Source: CAVSIS01 sp963814875 (GTDB lineage: Bacteria > Acidobacteriota > Thermoanaerobaculia > Thermoanaerobaculales > Sulfomarinibacteraceae). Taken from it: DNA of 64,000 bases. Positions 19,239-28,382 of the stretch are shown in pieces. The notes under the pieces were generated by a model. The model was not told the origin of the DNA. It saw nothing but the letters and a program-made list of their open reading frames with translations, and did no database searches. Numbering within the stretch: position 1 is the stretch's first letter; each line of letters begins with the position of its first letter. Position numbers and translations under genes: made by a program. Location of the stretch: NCBI GenBank assembly GCA_963814875.1, contig CAWFFJ010000022.1, positions 1 to 64,000 on the forward strand. The letters run 5' to 3'.

Positions 19239-22100
19239 TTAGAAGCGGTACCCGATCCAGAAGTCCGACCGCCACCCCCCGTACGTGTCCTTGAAGTCCC
19301 ACAACTTCGAGAAGTCCCAGTGCATCGGCAGCCCGAAGATGTCAAGTGAAAAGCCCCAACCGTAGGACGCGAGTCCATCCACCAAGCGCCCGTTCTCCAG
19401 GAACGTGAACCCCGGCTGGCCCTGCCAGTTGAACTCCTTGCCGTTGATCTCGTACCAGGCGACGCCGATATCGGTCCACAGGCGCCCGCGGACGTTTCGC
19501 AGCTGCAGGAACGGCAGGCTGAGGTCGTCGATCAGCGGGAACCGCCACTCGATGTTGGTGAACCCGATCCGGTTGCCCGCGATCGACCGCAACGTGTAGC
19601 CGCGCATCGTGTCGAGGCCGCCGAAGGCGTAGATGGTCGGCGCAGAGCCCTCGGAGTACGCGGTGTAGAGCCGGAGTGCGATCTCGGACCGCCGCGTCAG
19701 GGGCAGGTAGGCCCGACCCTCGAAGTGATACTGGTTGTAAAGCGTCCCGGCACCGCCGATGTCGGGCGCGTAGCCGGCGGAGAGCTCCCAGCGCGCGCCC
19801 TTGTGGGGCCCATCGCGCCTCCAGATGGTCGTGTCGCCCACCAGCGCGGCCTCGACAAACGGCACCTGGGATCCGTTCGGCTGGTAGAAGACGCCGCTCC
19901 CGCTGCCGAAGATCACCGGCACATCGATGTTGCGGTCGACGTATCCGACCTTACCTTCGAGCCGGTAGTACCGGTTCAGCGGGTAGAAGCCGACCAGCGA
20001 GGCCCCCGTCTCGCGGAAGACCTGCTCGCGCTGGCGGTAGGTCTCATCGATCGGGCTGTAGTTCGACAGGTAGTAGCTGCGGTGGTCGAAGACCGAGACC
20101 CCCCACTCGAGGCGGCGGTTGAGGTTGACGTAGGCGGCGTCGAAGATCGAGTAGCTCTGTATGGTCTGGAGTTGCACCACGATGCGACGGTCGCCATACT
20201 GGTCGCTCAGCGTCAGGTAGGAGCTCGAGATCAGGTCCGAGTTCTGGTCGATGCCAACGTAGGCGCCGACGTCCTCGAGGAAGAACTTCCGCTTCGGCTG
20301 GACCACGTTGTGCTCGAGATCGATCGGGATCGACACCGCGGGGACAAACTTGTCGAGGTGCAGCTCGGAGCTCGGACGAGGTGCGATCGCGACCGGCTCG
20401 CCCTGGTTCGGGTCGGCGACGTAGAGGTCCCACGAGCCGCTGCCGAATCCCTGAAAGACCACCCGTTCCCCGAGCAGCGTCTGGATCGGGACCGGGTTGA
20501 CCGCTGCACCGATGACGTGGGTGACCCGGGTCAGCTGGCGGGTCTCTGTGTCGTAGGCGTAAATGTCGAGGATCCTGTCCTGGCGGTCCGAAGCGAAGTA
20601 GATCCGCTTGCCGTCCTTGGAGAAGGAGGGCGCCTCGTCGGTGCCGGGTCCGAACGTCAGCTGCTCGCGCTCGGACGGGTTGTCGAGCGAGAGCCGTACC
20701 AGCTTGCCGTCCTCGCCGCGCTGTGCGGTGTAAATCAAAGACCTTTCGTCCGGCGAGAACACCGGCGCCGAATCGGCGATCGGATCGTCGGTCAGGTTGA
20801 CGATCGAGTCGTCGACCAGGCTGAGCACGAAGATGTCGAACTGCCCGTTGCGGATCGCCTTGAAGGCGATCCGACCGCCGTCCGGGGAGAACGCCGGGGA
20901 CATCGGCTCGTCGATGGGCAGCGGGATCGGGATCATGCGCGCGATGCCGCCGCGGATCGCGTCGAGCAGGAGCAGCGAGCGGCCGCGCTCGGTACGCGCA
21001 AAGACTGCGACCAGATTGCCGTCCGGCGATACCGACAGGTCGCCACCACCACCCTCCTCACCGCCCACGGTCAGGTTCTGCGCGACCAGGTACTCGTACT
21101 TGGTGGTCAGCCCCTTGGTCAGGTTGCGGTAGATCTTGCGGTCTGGCACTCCGAACAGGACCACGTCCACGTCCTGCTTGTAGGTCGAGAAAGCGACGAT
21201 CAGGTCGCCCGACGCCGTCGCGGCGGGCGACGCCTCGGCCGAGCGCTCGCCGGTGTAGAAGCGGCGTCCAAACTCCTCCGGGAGGCCGCGATCGGCATAG
21301 GGCTGGTAGAGCTTGCGCAGCCAGGCGCGGAAGCGGCCGTCGAACTCGTCGACGCTCATGTTGAAGGTCCGTTTGATCGGCCCCTCCACAGAGGTCCCGA
21401 AGCCGCCGCGGAAGGCGAATACGAAGTCGCGTACGCCGTCGTCGCCCCACTCCGACTGAATGAACTGGAAGACCTTGTGTCCGAAACGGTAGGCGAAGTA
21501 GCCGTCCAGTGGGTAGGCCACCGAGGGGACGCGCTGCGCCATCGCGGCGTCGCGCATGTAGGCCTCGGCGCGGGCATCCTCGTCGTTGCCGAAGTACGAC
21601 GCCATGCCCTCCATGAACCAGGTCGGCGGTCTGCGGAAAAGCGCTCTGCCCCGCCAGCCCTGGAACAGGATCTCGTACTGGAAGATGTGGGTCAGCTCAT
21701 GTTGGATAAGGGCCTGAAGCTGTTCGTCCGGCAGGTCGATGGGGAGCACCATCCGATTGCGGACCGGCGAGGCGAAGGCTCCGACACCCTCCGGGATGAA
21801 GCCGACGATGACGTTGTTCTGCTCGAACTCGGCGTGGGTCGCGTAGCAGAGCATCGTCACCGGCTTCAGGATTTGGAAGTTGAGCCGGCGCGCGAGCTCG
21901 TCGTATGCGCTCTCCGAGAACGACGCCACCCGCTCGAGCGAACCCTCCTCGCGATCGTAGAAGTTGATCTCGAAGTGGGGCGTTTTGTAAATCTTCCACT
22001 CGAACGTGTCGTAGCGGATCTTGTTCTGCCCACCGAGCTGTGCGGCGGCCGGTGCGGCCACCGCGAGCAGGAGCACGAGGCTCGTGAGGGTCCGTCTCAT
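19239..22100 (-). CDS. Secreted metallopeptidase-TolB propeller-Omp85-like barrel fusion
   Basis: A 953-residue exported protein with an N-terminal signal peptide ending near APAAAQ. Residues about 30-280 look like a gluzincin of the peptidase MA type with HExxH as QHELTHIFQY near residue 134 and a downstream WFMEGMASYF glutamate. Residues about 290-560 contain PD40/TolB-type propeller repeats (SVSPDGNLVAVF, AFSPDGGRIAFK, VFSPDERSLIYT, SFSKDGKRIYFA). The C-terminal 300 residues are beta-strand-rich with an Omp85-like signature (FGGLDTMRGYTLRSI) and end in an aromatic-Phe motif (WIGYRF), typical of outer-membrane barrels. It is probably an outer-membrane peptidase or assembly factor. It is the last gene of the operon starting at 26002. 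Confidence 0.8.
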   Translation of the reverse strand: MRRTLTSLVLLLAVAAPAAAQLGGQNKIRYDTFEWKIYKTPHFEINFYDREEGSLERVASFSESAYDELARRLNFQILKPVTMLCYATHAEFEQNNVIVGFIPEGVGAFASPVRNRMVLPIDLPDEQLQALIQHELTHIFQYEILFQGWRGRALFRRPPTWFMEGMASYFGNDEDARAEAYMRDAAMAQRVPSVAYPLDGYFAYRFGHKVFQFIQSEWGDDGVRDFVFAFRGGFGTSVEGPIKRTFNMSVDEFDGRFRAWLRKLYQPYADRGLPEEFGRRFYTGERSAEASPAATASGDLIVAFSTYKQDVDVVLFGVPDRKIYRNLTKGLTTKYEYLVAQNLTVGGEEGGGGDLSVSPDGNLVAVFARTERGRSLLLLDAIRGGIARMIPIPLPIDEPMSPAFSPDGGRIAFKAIRNGQFDIFVLSLVDDSIVNLTDDPIADSAPVFSPDERSLIYTAQRGEDGKLVRLSLDNPSEREQLTFGPGTDEAPSFSKDGKRIYFASDRQDRILDIYAYDTETRQLTRVTHVIGAAVNPVPIQTLLGERVVFQGFGSGSWDLYVADPNQGEPVAIAPRPSSELHLDKFVPAVSIPIDLEHNVVQPKRKFFLEDVGAYVGIDQNSDLISSSYLTLSDQYGDRRIVVQLQTIQSYSIFDAAYVNLNRRLEWGVSVFDHRSYYLSNYSPIDETYRQREQVFRETGASLVGFYPLNRYYRLEGKVGYVDRNIDVPVIFGSGSGVFYQPNGSQVPFVEAALVGDTTIWRRDGPHKGARWELSAGYAPDIGGAGTLYNQYHFEGRAYLPLTRRSEIALRLYTAYSEGSAPTIYAFGGLDTMRGYTLRSIAGNRIGFTNIEWRFPLIDDLSLPFLQLRNVRGRLWTDIGVAWYEINGKEFNWQGQPGFTFLENGRLVDGLASYGWGFSLDIFGLPMHWDFSKLWDFKDTYGGWRSDFWIGYRF

Positions 22101-22143
22101 CTTCTCCCCTCTCCCGAGGCAGCAGGCCCCGAACAGGCCGCCC

Positions 22144-22836
22144 TCAATTCGTATACAGGAATCGCTTGGCCGGTACCATGCGGGGCACGAAAACCCCGGC
22201 CAGTCGGCTCTCCAGGTTGTAGACCTCGGAGTACAGGTCGGTGACCTGGTTCAGCTTTCTCTCCGGTCGCTGTTTGAAGGTTGAGATCTGCTCCCGGTAG
22301 GCGAGCTCTCCCGTGCGGCCGTTGAAGATCATGAGCAGGATGTTGAACTTGAACCCCGTCTCCTCGACCAGGACCTGCCGGTAGTAGGTCTTGCCGTCCT
22401 CGGGAGAGACGTACTCCTCGGTGGTGTAGCCGGATCGGTCCAGGACCTCGACGTCGAGAGATGCGGAGACGATGTAGTCGGCGCCGGTCTCCTCGCCGAT
22501 CTTCTTGAAGAACTCGGTGTCCTTCCACAGCTCCAGCGGGTTGTCGGTCGGCGGCCGGAGGTCCTGTTCGACGGGCAGTACGTTGAGCCGGGTCGAGCGC
22601 CGCAGGAGCCGGTACAGGAACCGCGAGAACTCACGAACCGCGGTGATGTCGACCGGTTCGACCGAACGATCCGACGCCGGCTCGAGCAGGAACGGCCCGA
22701 GGAAGACCTTTTCGGTCCCGTCGAGCTGCAGCTCGGGCTTGACCGGCAGGGCGACATTCACCTTCTTGCTGCCCGCTGCGACGATCGAGGCCATGGCGAC
22801 GAGCAGGAGAACGACGCTAGCTGTTCTTCTTCGCAT
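22144..22836 (-). CDS. Exported protein of unknown function
   Basis: A 230-residue protein with an N-terminal signal peptide (VVLLLVAMASIVAAG). The middle section (ETGADYIVSASLDVEVLDRS) and the end (NILLMIFNGRTGELAYREQ) resemble periplasmic proteins that assemble with outer-membrane machinery, such as CsgG/LpoB-like folds; this is a loose impression. AAGGAGGG precedes the ATG. It overlaps the end of the TPR lipoprotein gene by 20 bases and lies 43 bases before the peptidase-barrel gene, so it belongs to the same operon. Confidence 0.65.
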   Translation of the reverse strand: MRRRTASVVLLLVAMASIVAAGSKKVNVALPVKPELQLDGTEKVFLGPFLLEPASDRSVEPVDITAVREFSRFLYRLLRRSTRLNVLPVEQDLRPPTDNPLELWKDTEFFKKIGEETGADYIVSASLDVEVLDRSGYTTEEYVSPEDGKTYYRQVLVEETGFKFNILLMIFNGRTGELAYREQISTFKQRPERKLNQVTDLYSEVYNLESRLAGVFVPRMVPAKRFLYTN

Positions 22837-23248
22837 CCGTCGCTCCCTCCTTGGCCGTGCCGGCCTCGTTCTTCGGCTTGGATTTCTTCAGGTTGCTCGC
22901 GGCAAAATCCTTGAAGAGATTGTAGTTCCTGTTCAGGTTGCGGTCGTCCGGAGCGATCGCAAGCCCGGCCTCGTAGGTCGTTCGTGCGGCGTCGAAACGC
23001 CCGACCGCCTCGTACGCCACCGCCAGGTTGTTGAGCACGTGGGGGCTGTGGGGTTCGATGGCGTTCGCGTTCTCGAACCGCAGCAACGCCTCCTGCCAGT
23101 ACCCCCTGCGGGCGGCATCGACCCCGAGGTCGAGCTGGCTCGAAACCCGGCCGTGGACAGAGCCCGAGGACGAGCACGCCGCCGCGAGGAGCAGGGCCGC
23201 CCCCACGACCAGGCGGCCGAACGTGTGCTGAGCTGCTTTCACCTGCAT
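22817..23248 (-). CDS. TPR lipoprotein
   Basis: A 143-residue lipoprotein: the lipobox is LLLAAACSSSG with Cys near residue 24. One and a half to two TPR units follow (AARRGYWQEALLRFENANAIEP, LAVAYEAVGRFDAARTTYEAG), then a Lys-rich hydrophilic tail. AGGAGG stands five to six bases before the ATG at 23248, clearly fixing the start. It is the second gene of the secreted operon and likely scaffolds its neighbours in the periplasm. Confidence 0.75.
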   Translation of the reverse strand: MQVKAAQHTFGRLVVGAALLLAAACSSSGSVHGRVSSQLDLGVDAARRGYWQEALLRFENANAIEPHSPHVLNNLAVAYEAVGRFDAARTTYEAGLAIAPDDRNLNRNYNLFKDFAASNLKKSKPKNEAGTAKEGATDAKKNS

Positions 23249-23368
23249 GTTCCTCCTTGGGACTTGATCCATGGTAGGGGCGTGGCGCTGTCCCGGCAAG
23301 ACGCGGCCCACCTTCCTCTGCATCGCTGACACGAGGCCGGCTGGAGTCGTTCGGCTCGCACCGCGCCC

Positions 23369-26002
23369 TCAGAACCCACCCGGGAAGTAGCCAGCGATGG
23401 TCCGAACGCTCACCCCCGGACGGTCGACCTTGACGTCGATCTCCCGGATCACGTCTTTGGGTTTGCCCGAACTCGACGTGAAGGCCAGCAGGTACTGGGT
23501 CCGCAGCTCGGTGTCGATGGTGTTGTAGACCTTTTCGAGCTCTGCGCCGCGGGGCAGGAAGAAGGACCGGCCGCCGGTGACCTTGGCGATCTTGTTGAGC
23601 TGCCACCGGGTCAAAACGGCGCTGGCGGGCAGGTCGACACCGATCACGTAGATGGTGACGCCGGCCCGTTGGGCGTAGTCGAGCACGTCGCTGATGTTGT
23701 GCTTCGAGGTGGTGTCGGCGCCATCCGTCAGCACCACCATGGCCTTGCGCCCGCGGATTCCCGAGAACTGGAACAGACCGAGGATCATGGAGTCGTAAAA
23801 GGAGGTGCTTCGGTCCGGATAAAGCGCGAGCAACGCGTTCTCAAGCGTCCCGAAGTCGGCGGTGAAAGGAGCGATGATCTCCGGCCGGTCCGAGAATATC
23901 TCGATGAACGCCCGGTCGCGGGGTCGCAGCAGCTTGCGCAGGAAGCCCATCACGACCCGCTGGGCCTCCGGCAGGGTCTCCTCCATCGAACCGGAGGTGT
24001 CGATGACGATGCCGAGCCGGACCGGCAGATCGCGGTTGAGCGAGAAATGGGTCAGCTCCTGCAGCACGCCGTCCTCGTAAACCTGGAAGTCGTCGCCGCC
24101 CAAGTCTTCGACCGGATGGCCGCCGTGATCGAGGACCATCACCGGTAGCTCGACCGAGGTCACTTCGACCACGCTCCCGAACTGCGCAGCGTTGACGAAC
24201 TCGATGTCCTCTGCCTGGCTGCCGTCATCGAGCACCGCCAACGCCCTCAGATAGCCGTAGCGATCCGAACCTCGAATCGTCACCCAGGCCTGATAAGGAG
24301 GCGCAGTGAACGACGTCAACAGCTCGTCGTTCCAGAACAGGTCGAGGTGTTCGAGCCTGCGTTCCCCCGGGATGTTGACCTCGGTCTCGAGCTCGACGCG
24401 GTCGCCCTGCGTCGCCGCCGCGGTGATCGGCTGCAGGCGCACGAAGAAGCGCTCGCGGCCGACGTTGAGGGTGACACCTCGTCGGTCGATCTCCTGGCCG
24501 TCGCGGCCGAAGGCGACTGCAGTCACCGTGGTCAGACGCGGCAGCGGCCCGAGGTCGAGGTCCACGTCGAACGGAGCGCGGTTCTTGGTCAGGATCGTGC
24601 GCTCGTCGACCAGGAAGGTCACCCTGGCGACTTCGGGACCGACCAGAGCCTCGAAGCGCTGCAGCCCGGTGACGCCCTCCCCGCTCGGCCCGACCAGCAT
24701 CCGGATGGGACCGCTCGGAATCTCCGGGGTCGCCTCGGGTTCCGCCCCGGACGGCACCTCCGGGACCTCTTCCTCAGCAACCGAGGCACCGTTCGCCGCG
24801 GCGAGCTCCTCCGGGGTTGGGGGCCGCGCGCTGAACGGCTGCTCGGAGACGCTGGCCTTGTCCGAGTGAGTGTCCTCGACCTTGAGCCGCAAGGTGTAGT
24901 CCCCTGGCCGAATGTAGCGGTCGAACACGAACCCGAGCGGCGCATCCGACGCGGGCACGGTGAACAGGTAGCGGAAACGGTCCACCATCGACGCGTGGTC
25001 TGAGACCTCGCCCACGACATCAACCTGGACCACGTCGACGTCACCGACCTTGGCCCGTCCGAGCTGAGTACCGTCGATGTGCAGCGAAAAACCCATCTGG
25101 ACCATACCGCCGCGAATCTCGCGCGGCCTCTCGTCGACCGTGAAGGCCAGCGGTTCGGCCTTCTTGGAAACCAGCGCCGAGAACTCCATGAATCGCCTCG
25201 AGGTCCCTTCGCTGCCCCCTTCGCCGCGGATGATCATGCGGTTCATCGAGGCGAGAAGCTTGGGATCGCGCGCCGCCGCCTGCGCCATGCCGAGAAGATG
25301 CATGATCTTGTCGCCGTCTATGCAGCGGTACTCGGGCCGGTCGAAGGACGAGAACACGGGGATCTGAGCCAGGCGCCAACCCTCGAAGGTATACAACACC
25401 TGCACGGTCTCGAACGGGCTCCACATGCGGAAGGTCCCGAGTCCGCCCTGTTGGTAGAAAAGTACGACGACATTCTCGCCCAGACCTGGGATGTACCCAT
25501 AGATCCAGAACTCGAGGGGGTTGAAAATGTCGGTGCACTTGACCGGCACGCGACCGTCCGGCATCCCGTGGATCAGGAGCACCCGGGCACGGTCCTCGAG
25601 GGTGTTGCCGAACTCGGAGCGGGCGAACTCCAACCGTTGCTGGTACGCGTACTGGAACTGCGGGCCCAGGCCGGAGTGCTTGCCCCAGATGACCCACAGG
25701 CGATCGGCAAAGGCCTGACGCTGCGCGTCGGTCTCGAGGGTGAGGAAGGCGCGCCGCTGCTCGTCGGTGATGAGCGGGTAGACCTCTTCTTCGAGCCAGA
25801 TCCGCCACGCCTCCGGCAGGTCCTTCACCGAGCGCGCGGTCGGCTCCCTGTCCTTCTCCTTGCCCTGTGACGATCCAGTTGTTGTCGACCCGGCTCCTAT
25901 CGCGCCGCCCACAACCAGGGCTATCGCCATCAAAGCGATCGAAAGGACCCGAAGACCTTCGCCTCGAGGCCCGATGTCACGACGTTTCCCGCTACGATCC
26001 AT
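23369..26002 (-). CDS. GWxTD-like and VWFA-related domain protein
   Basis: An 877-residue exported protein. After a hydrophobic N-terminal anchor (residues 20-38), residues about 60-215 match the acidobacterial GWxTD-type domain (WLEEEVYPLITDEQRRAF; FARSEFGNTLEDRARVLLIHG), although the GWxTD box itself is altered. Beta-rich linker domains follow. The C-terminal third is a VWFA-related domain of the acidobacterial type (TIGR03436-like) with an intact metal-binding motif, DTSGSM near residue 663, and VVLTDGADTTS. VWA domains bind proteins through a metal ion. GGAGGGG lies before ATG 26002. It heads a four-gene operon of exported proteins. The combination is the main taxonomic hint in the window. 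Confidence 0.82.
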   Translation of the reverse strand: MDRSGKRRDIGPRGEGLRVLSIALMAIALVVGGAIGAGSTTTGSSQGKEKDREPTARSVKDLPEAWRIWLEEEVYPLITDEQRRAFLTLETDAQRQAFADRLWVIWGKHSGLGPQFQYAYQQRLEFARSEFGNTLEDRARVLLIHGMPDGRVPVKCTDIFNPLEFWIYGYIPGLGENVVVLFYQQGGLGTFRMWSPFETVQVLYTFEGWRLAQIPVFSSFDRPEYRCIDGDKIMHLLGMAQAAARDPKLLASMNRMIIRGEGGSEGTSRRFMEFSALVSKKAEPLAFTVDERPREIRGGMVQMGFSLHIDGTQLGRAKVGDVDVVQVDVVGEVSDHASMVDRFRYLFTVPASDAPLGFVFDRYIRPGDYTLRLKVEDTHSDKASVSEQPFSARPPTPEELAAANGASVAEEEVPEVPSGAEPEATPEIPSGPIRMLVGPSGEGVTGLQRFEALVGPEVARVTFLVDERTILTKNRAPFDVDLDLGPLPRLTTVTAVAFGRDGQEIDRRGVTLNVGRERFFVRLQPITAAATQGDRVELETEVNIPGERRLEHLDLFWNDELLTSFTAPPYQAWVTIRGSDRYGYLRALAVLDDGSQAEDIEFVNAAQFGSVVEVTSVELPVMVLDHGGHPVEDLGGDDFQVYEDGVLQELTHFSLNRDLPVRLGIVIDTSGSMEETLPEAQRVVMGFLRKLLRPRDRAFIEIFSDRPEIIAPFTADFGTLENALLALYPDRSTSFYDSMILGLFQFSGIRGRKAMVVLTDGADTTSKHNISDVLDYAQRAGVTIYVIGVDLPASAVLTRWQLNKIAKVTGGRSFFLPRGAELEKVYNTIDTELRTQYLLAFTSSSGKPKDVIREIDVKVDRPGVSVRTIAGYFPGGF

Positions 26003-26527
26003 CAACCCCTCCGGTTCGAAACACGTCTCCCGCTCCCTCTGCCCAAGCCCCTCGTCGTGTCCGACCCTTCTGGAAGCGTCCTTTTCAGAGTGTACTTCAC
26101 AAGCGACCGGCGCCCTGAGCAGCTTTTGCCGAGCGCTCCTTGTGCGTCACATGCTCGTTCCAGTCCAATCATCGGCTGCCGTTCATCTCGCCACGGCTTC
26201 AAGCTCCCGGAGGTGTGATACGGCAATGACCTCTGAAGTACGTCGCCCGCGCATCGAGGTTCACTCTCCGATCGGCTTTTCCCGGCGCGTACCGGCACAG
26301 CTCGGGGCGATCTCGAGGCTCTGTAGCACGACGCGGGAGGTGCTGAGACTTGCGGAACGGCCCTCTCCGTAACGGATCAATCGAGACTCTTCGAGGTTTC
26401 GGGCGAGGTGCTACCATGGCCCCCAACGCGGACCATGCATCCTGACGAGGCCCACGACGGATCCGACACGGTGCAACGGAGCGAGCAGCTTCCAATGACC
26501 ACGGCCGCAAAGGGGGCGGAGAGCCGA
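26003..26527. other. Divergent intergenic region
   Basis: About 520 bases separate the GWxTD/VWA gene (leftward) from the MinD-like gene (rightward). It must carry promoters for both. A TGCTACCAT sequence at 26408-26416 resembles an extended -10 for the rightward gene. A 48-codon frame at 26226-26372 has no good ribosome binding site and is not called. Confidence 0.5.
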
Positions 26528-27460
26528 ATGGTAATCTCTGGAGACGGTCCCCGAACCTGGGCGCTCGGTGCCGGAAAGGGAGGGGTCGGCAAGTCAGTGC
26601 TGACCGCCAACCTCGGCGTCACCCTTGCGCACCGCGGTCGCAGGGTCATCCTCGTCGATGCCGACTTCGGCGGCGCCAACCTCCATACCTTCTTCGGGCT
26701 CACCAGCCCAGCGCGAACGCTTGCAGACTTCGTTGATCGCCGCGTCGACAGCCTCGAAGACATCATTGTTCCGACCGGAACACCCAATCTGTCACTGATC
26801 AGCGGGGCTCGTGCCAGGCTCGACGCCGCCAACCTGCACCACGCCAAGAAGGAGCGTCTGCTCCGTGCCATCGCGAAGCTCCCGGCGGACCACGTGCTGC
26901 TCGACCTCGGCGCGGGAACCTCGTTCAACGTGCTCGACTTCTTCGTTCCCGTCCACAACCGGATCGTCGTTCTTTCGCCCGAGCCGACGGCAATCGAGAA
27001 CGCCTACCACTTCCTCAAGGCCGCGTTCTTCCGGATGCTCCGGCGCTCGCCGCACGGGCGCCGTCTGCACGCGGTGACCACGACCGTACAATCGGCTATC
27101 CCTGGAGGAAACCTCCGATCACCCCGTGAGCTCATCCGGCGCGTCACCGAGCACGACGCGGAGCTCGGCTTTCGCCTCGCGGCGGCCGCCTGGGCCTTCA
27201 CGCCGACCCTGTTGCTCAACCGGGTCGAGGACGTTGAGCAGCGAAGACTCGGCGAAGATCTAGAGCTCGCGTGCCGGGACTACTTTGGCGGCGACATCCG
27301 CCTCGGCGGCCTGCTCGAGGAGGATGAACGCGTGCGGCGGTCGGTGCTCGCCCGGCGTCCGGTTGTCGACCTCTATCCCGGGTCGCCCTTCGCCCGCGGT
27401 GTCGAGGAGATCGCGTCACGGTTCGAAGACCAATGGACGGTCGACAATGGCCGACCGTGA
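26528..27460 (+). CDS. MinD/ParA-family ATPase
   Basis: A 310-residue deviant-Walker ATPase. The Walker A motif GAGKGGVGKS lies near residue 12, followed by VILVDADFGGANLH and LLDLGAGTSFNVLDFF. This pattern is typical of the MinD/FlhG subgroup that positions cell structures. No C-terminal amphipathic membrane-targeting helix is obvious. Start choice is uncertain: ATG 26528 has GGAG six bases upstream, while ATG 26495, ATG 26435 and GTG 26408 are longer options. The next gene overlaps it by 14 bases and encodes a J-like/HTH protein, so the two probably work together, perhaps in cell polarity or surface-machine placement. Confidence 0.85.
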   Translation: MVISGDGPRTWALGAGKGGVGKSVLTANLGVTLAHRGRRVILVDADFGGANLHTFFGLTSPARTLADFVDRRVDSLEDIIVPTGTPNLSLISGARARLDAANLHHAKKERLLRAIAKLPADHVLLDLGAGTSFNVLDFFVPVHNRIVVLSPEPTAIENAYHFLKAAFFRMLRRSPHGRRLHAVTTTVQSAIPGGNLRSPRELIRRVTEHDAELGFRLAAAAWAFTPTLLLNRVEDVEQRRLGEDLELACRDYFGGDIRLGGLLEEDERVRRSVLARRPVVDLYPGSPFARGVEEIASRFEDQWTVDNGRP

Positions 27461-27971
27461 ACCTCGTCCCGAGGACTGGGAGGTGATGGGCCTGCCATCC
27501 GGGACTCCCATCGACCAGGTGGCCTCGGCCTACCGCCGCCGGCGGGCGCTTTACGCCGACGGAGCACTGGCATCGTACATGCTCCTCGAAGACGACGAGC
27601 GGACCGCCCTGCTCGCGCGGCTCGAGGACGCGTGGAAGCGCATCTCGAGCTCCGCAGCGCGGATCTCGGCGAGCGGTCCGGTGGACCTGGAGCCTGAACC
27701 CGAGGCCGACCGAGCCGCTCCCGACCCGGCGGAGCGCCCAGGGGCCTACCTTCGTTATCAACGGATACGCCGCGGCCTTTCGCTCGAGGCGGTCGCGGCC
27801 GAGACCAAGATCCGCCCGAGTCTGCTCACACAGCTGGAGAGCGACAGTTTCGACCAAATGCCGGCGCCGGTGTATGTGCGCGGCTTCGTCCTCCAAGTCG
27901 CCCGGATGCTCGGCCTCCCCGACGCGGACGTTGTCGCAGCAGCCTACCTCGAGCGCCTTCCCCGTCCTTGA
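27447..27971 (+). CDS. J-domain-like and RodZ-type HTH protein
   Basis: A 174-residue protein. The N-terminal 65 residues (MGLPSGTPIDQVASAYRRRR) resemble a short J-like helical module, although no HPD tripeptide is visible, so it is unlikely to activate DnaK. An acidic linker follows. Residues about 95-165 form a Cro/RodZ-type helix-turn-helix (LRYQRIRRGLSLEAVAAET, then LTQLESDSFDQMPAPVYVRGF), the same domain that starts RodZ cytoskeletal proteins. No membrane segment is present. The 14-base overlap with the MinD-like gene indicates coupling. It may be an adaptor linking the ATPase to DNA or to a cytoskeletal partner. Confidence 0.75.
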   Translation: MADREPRPEDWEVMGLPSGTPIDQVASAYRRRRALYADGALASYMLLEDDERTALLARLEDAWKRISSSAARISASGPVDLEPEPEADRAAPDPAERPGAYLRYQRIRRGLSLEAVAAETKIRPSLLTQLESDSFDQMPAPVYVRGFVLQVARMLGLPDADVVAAAYLERLPRP

Positions 27972-28001
27972 CATCCGGCAGGGCAGGAGCCCTGCCGGAT
28001 G
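27972..28001 (+). terminator. Hairpin directly after the HTH gene
   Basis: A perfect 12-base stem (CATCCGGCAGGG / CCCTGCCGGATG) with a six-base loop starts at the base after the stop codon. No T-run follows, so it is either a non-canonical terminator or an mRNA 3' end stabiliser for the MinD-like/HTH pair. Confidence 0.55.
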
Positions 28002-28382
28002 CTCTCGATGCCCGTCGCGCATCTTCGGCCGATCGAGCGGCCACGGTCATCCCCCGGTCCGGGCCGGCCCGACGACGGGACTCGCATTGCATGCAGCCGA
28101 GGTGGCCGTTGCAGCTCAACTTCCACGACACGGGCACAGATTCGGCTCCCGCACGGTCCTCTCTGACATTCGTCCGATGGTCCGTCCGCGCACGTCGCGT
28201 GCAGATCTCACCACATGGCGAAGCGAGGGCCGCGCGACGTTGTCAGATGTCGGCTTTCTCGGTGCGCCGACGCCCGGAGGCGTGGCTGGGCCACGTCGAG
28301 GACGGCGGTGCGCCGAAAAGACGGCAGCTGGCGGCGTCCCGCGGTCCGCAGCCGCCATGCTGGTGGGATCTGCACGCGAAAA
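28002..28382. other. Non-coding region containing repeat copy B
   Basis: Between the HTH gene hairpin and the citrate synthase terminator no credible gene is seen. The second half is occupied by repeat copy B (28223-28371). Confidence 0.5.
28223..28371 (+). repeat. Interspersed repeat, copy B
   Basis: Matches copy A (18817-18967, opposite strand) over about 150 bases. In its core the hairpin arms are CGTGGC and GCCACG around a TGG loop; copy A has CGTAGC and GCTACG, so both sides of one base pair changed together. This supports a conserved structure at the RNA or single-strand DNA level. Confidence 0.7.

Noticed and set aside
19725..22244. An 839-codon open frame opposite the peptidase-barrel gene.
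   Set aside because: Antisense shadow; no motifs, no ribosome binding site, and the other strand is clearly coding.
26226..26372. A 48-codon frame in the divergent spacer before the MinD-like gene.
   Set aside because: GGAGG is present but too far from the ATG, and there is no recognisable protein feature.
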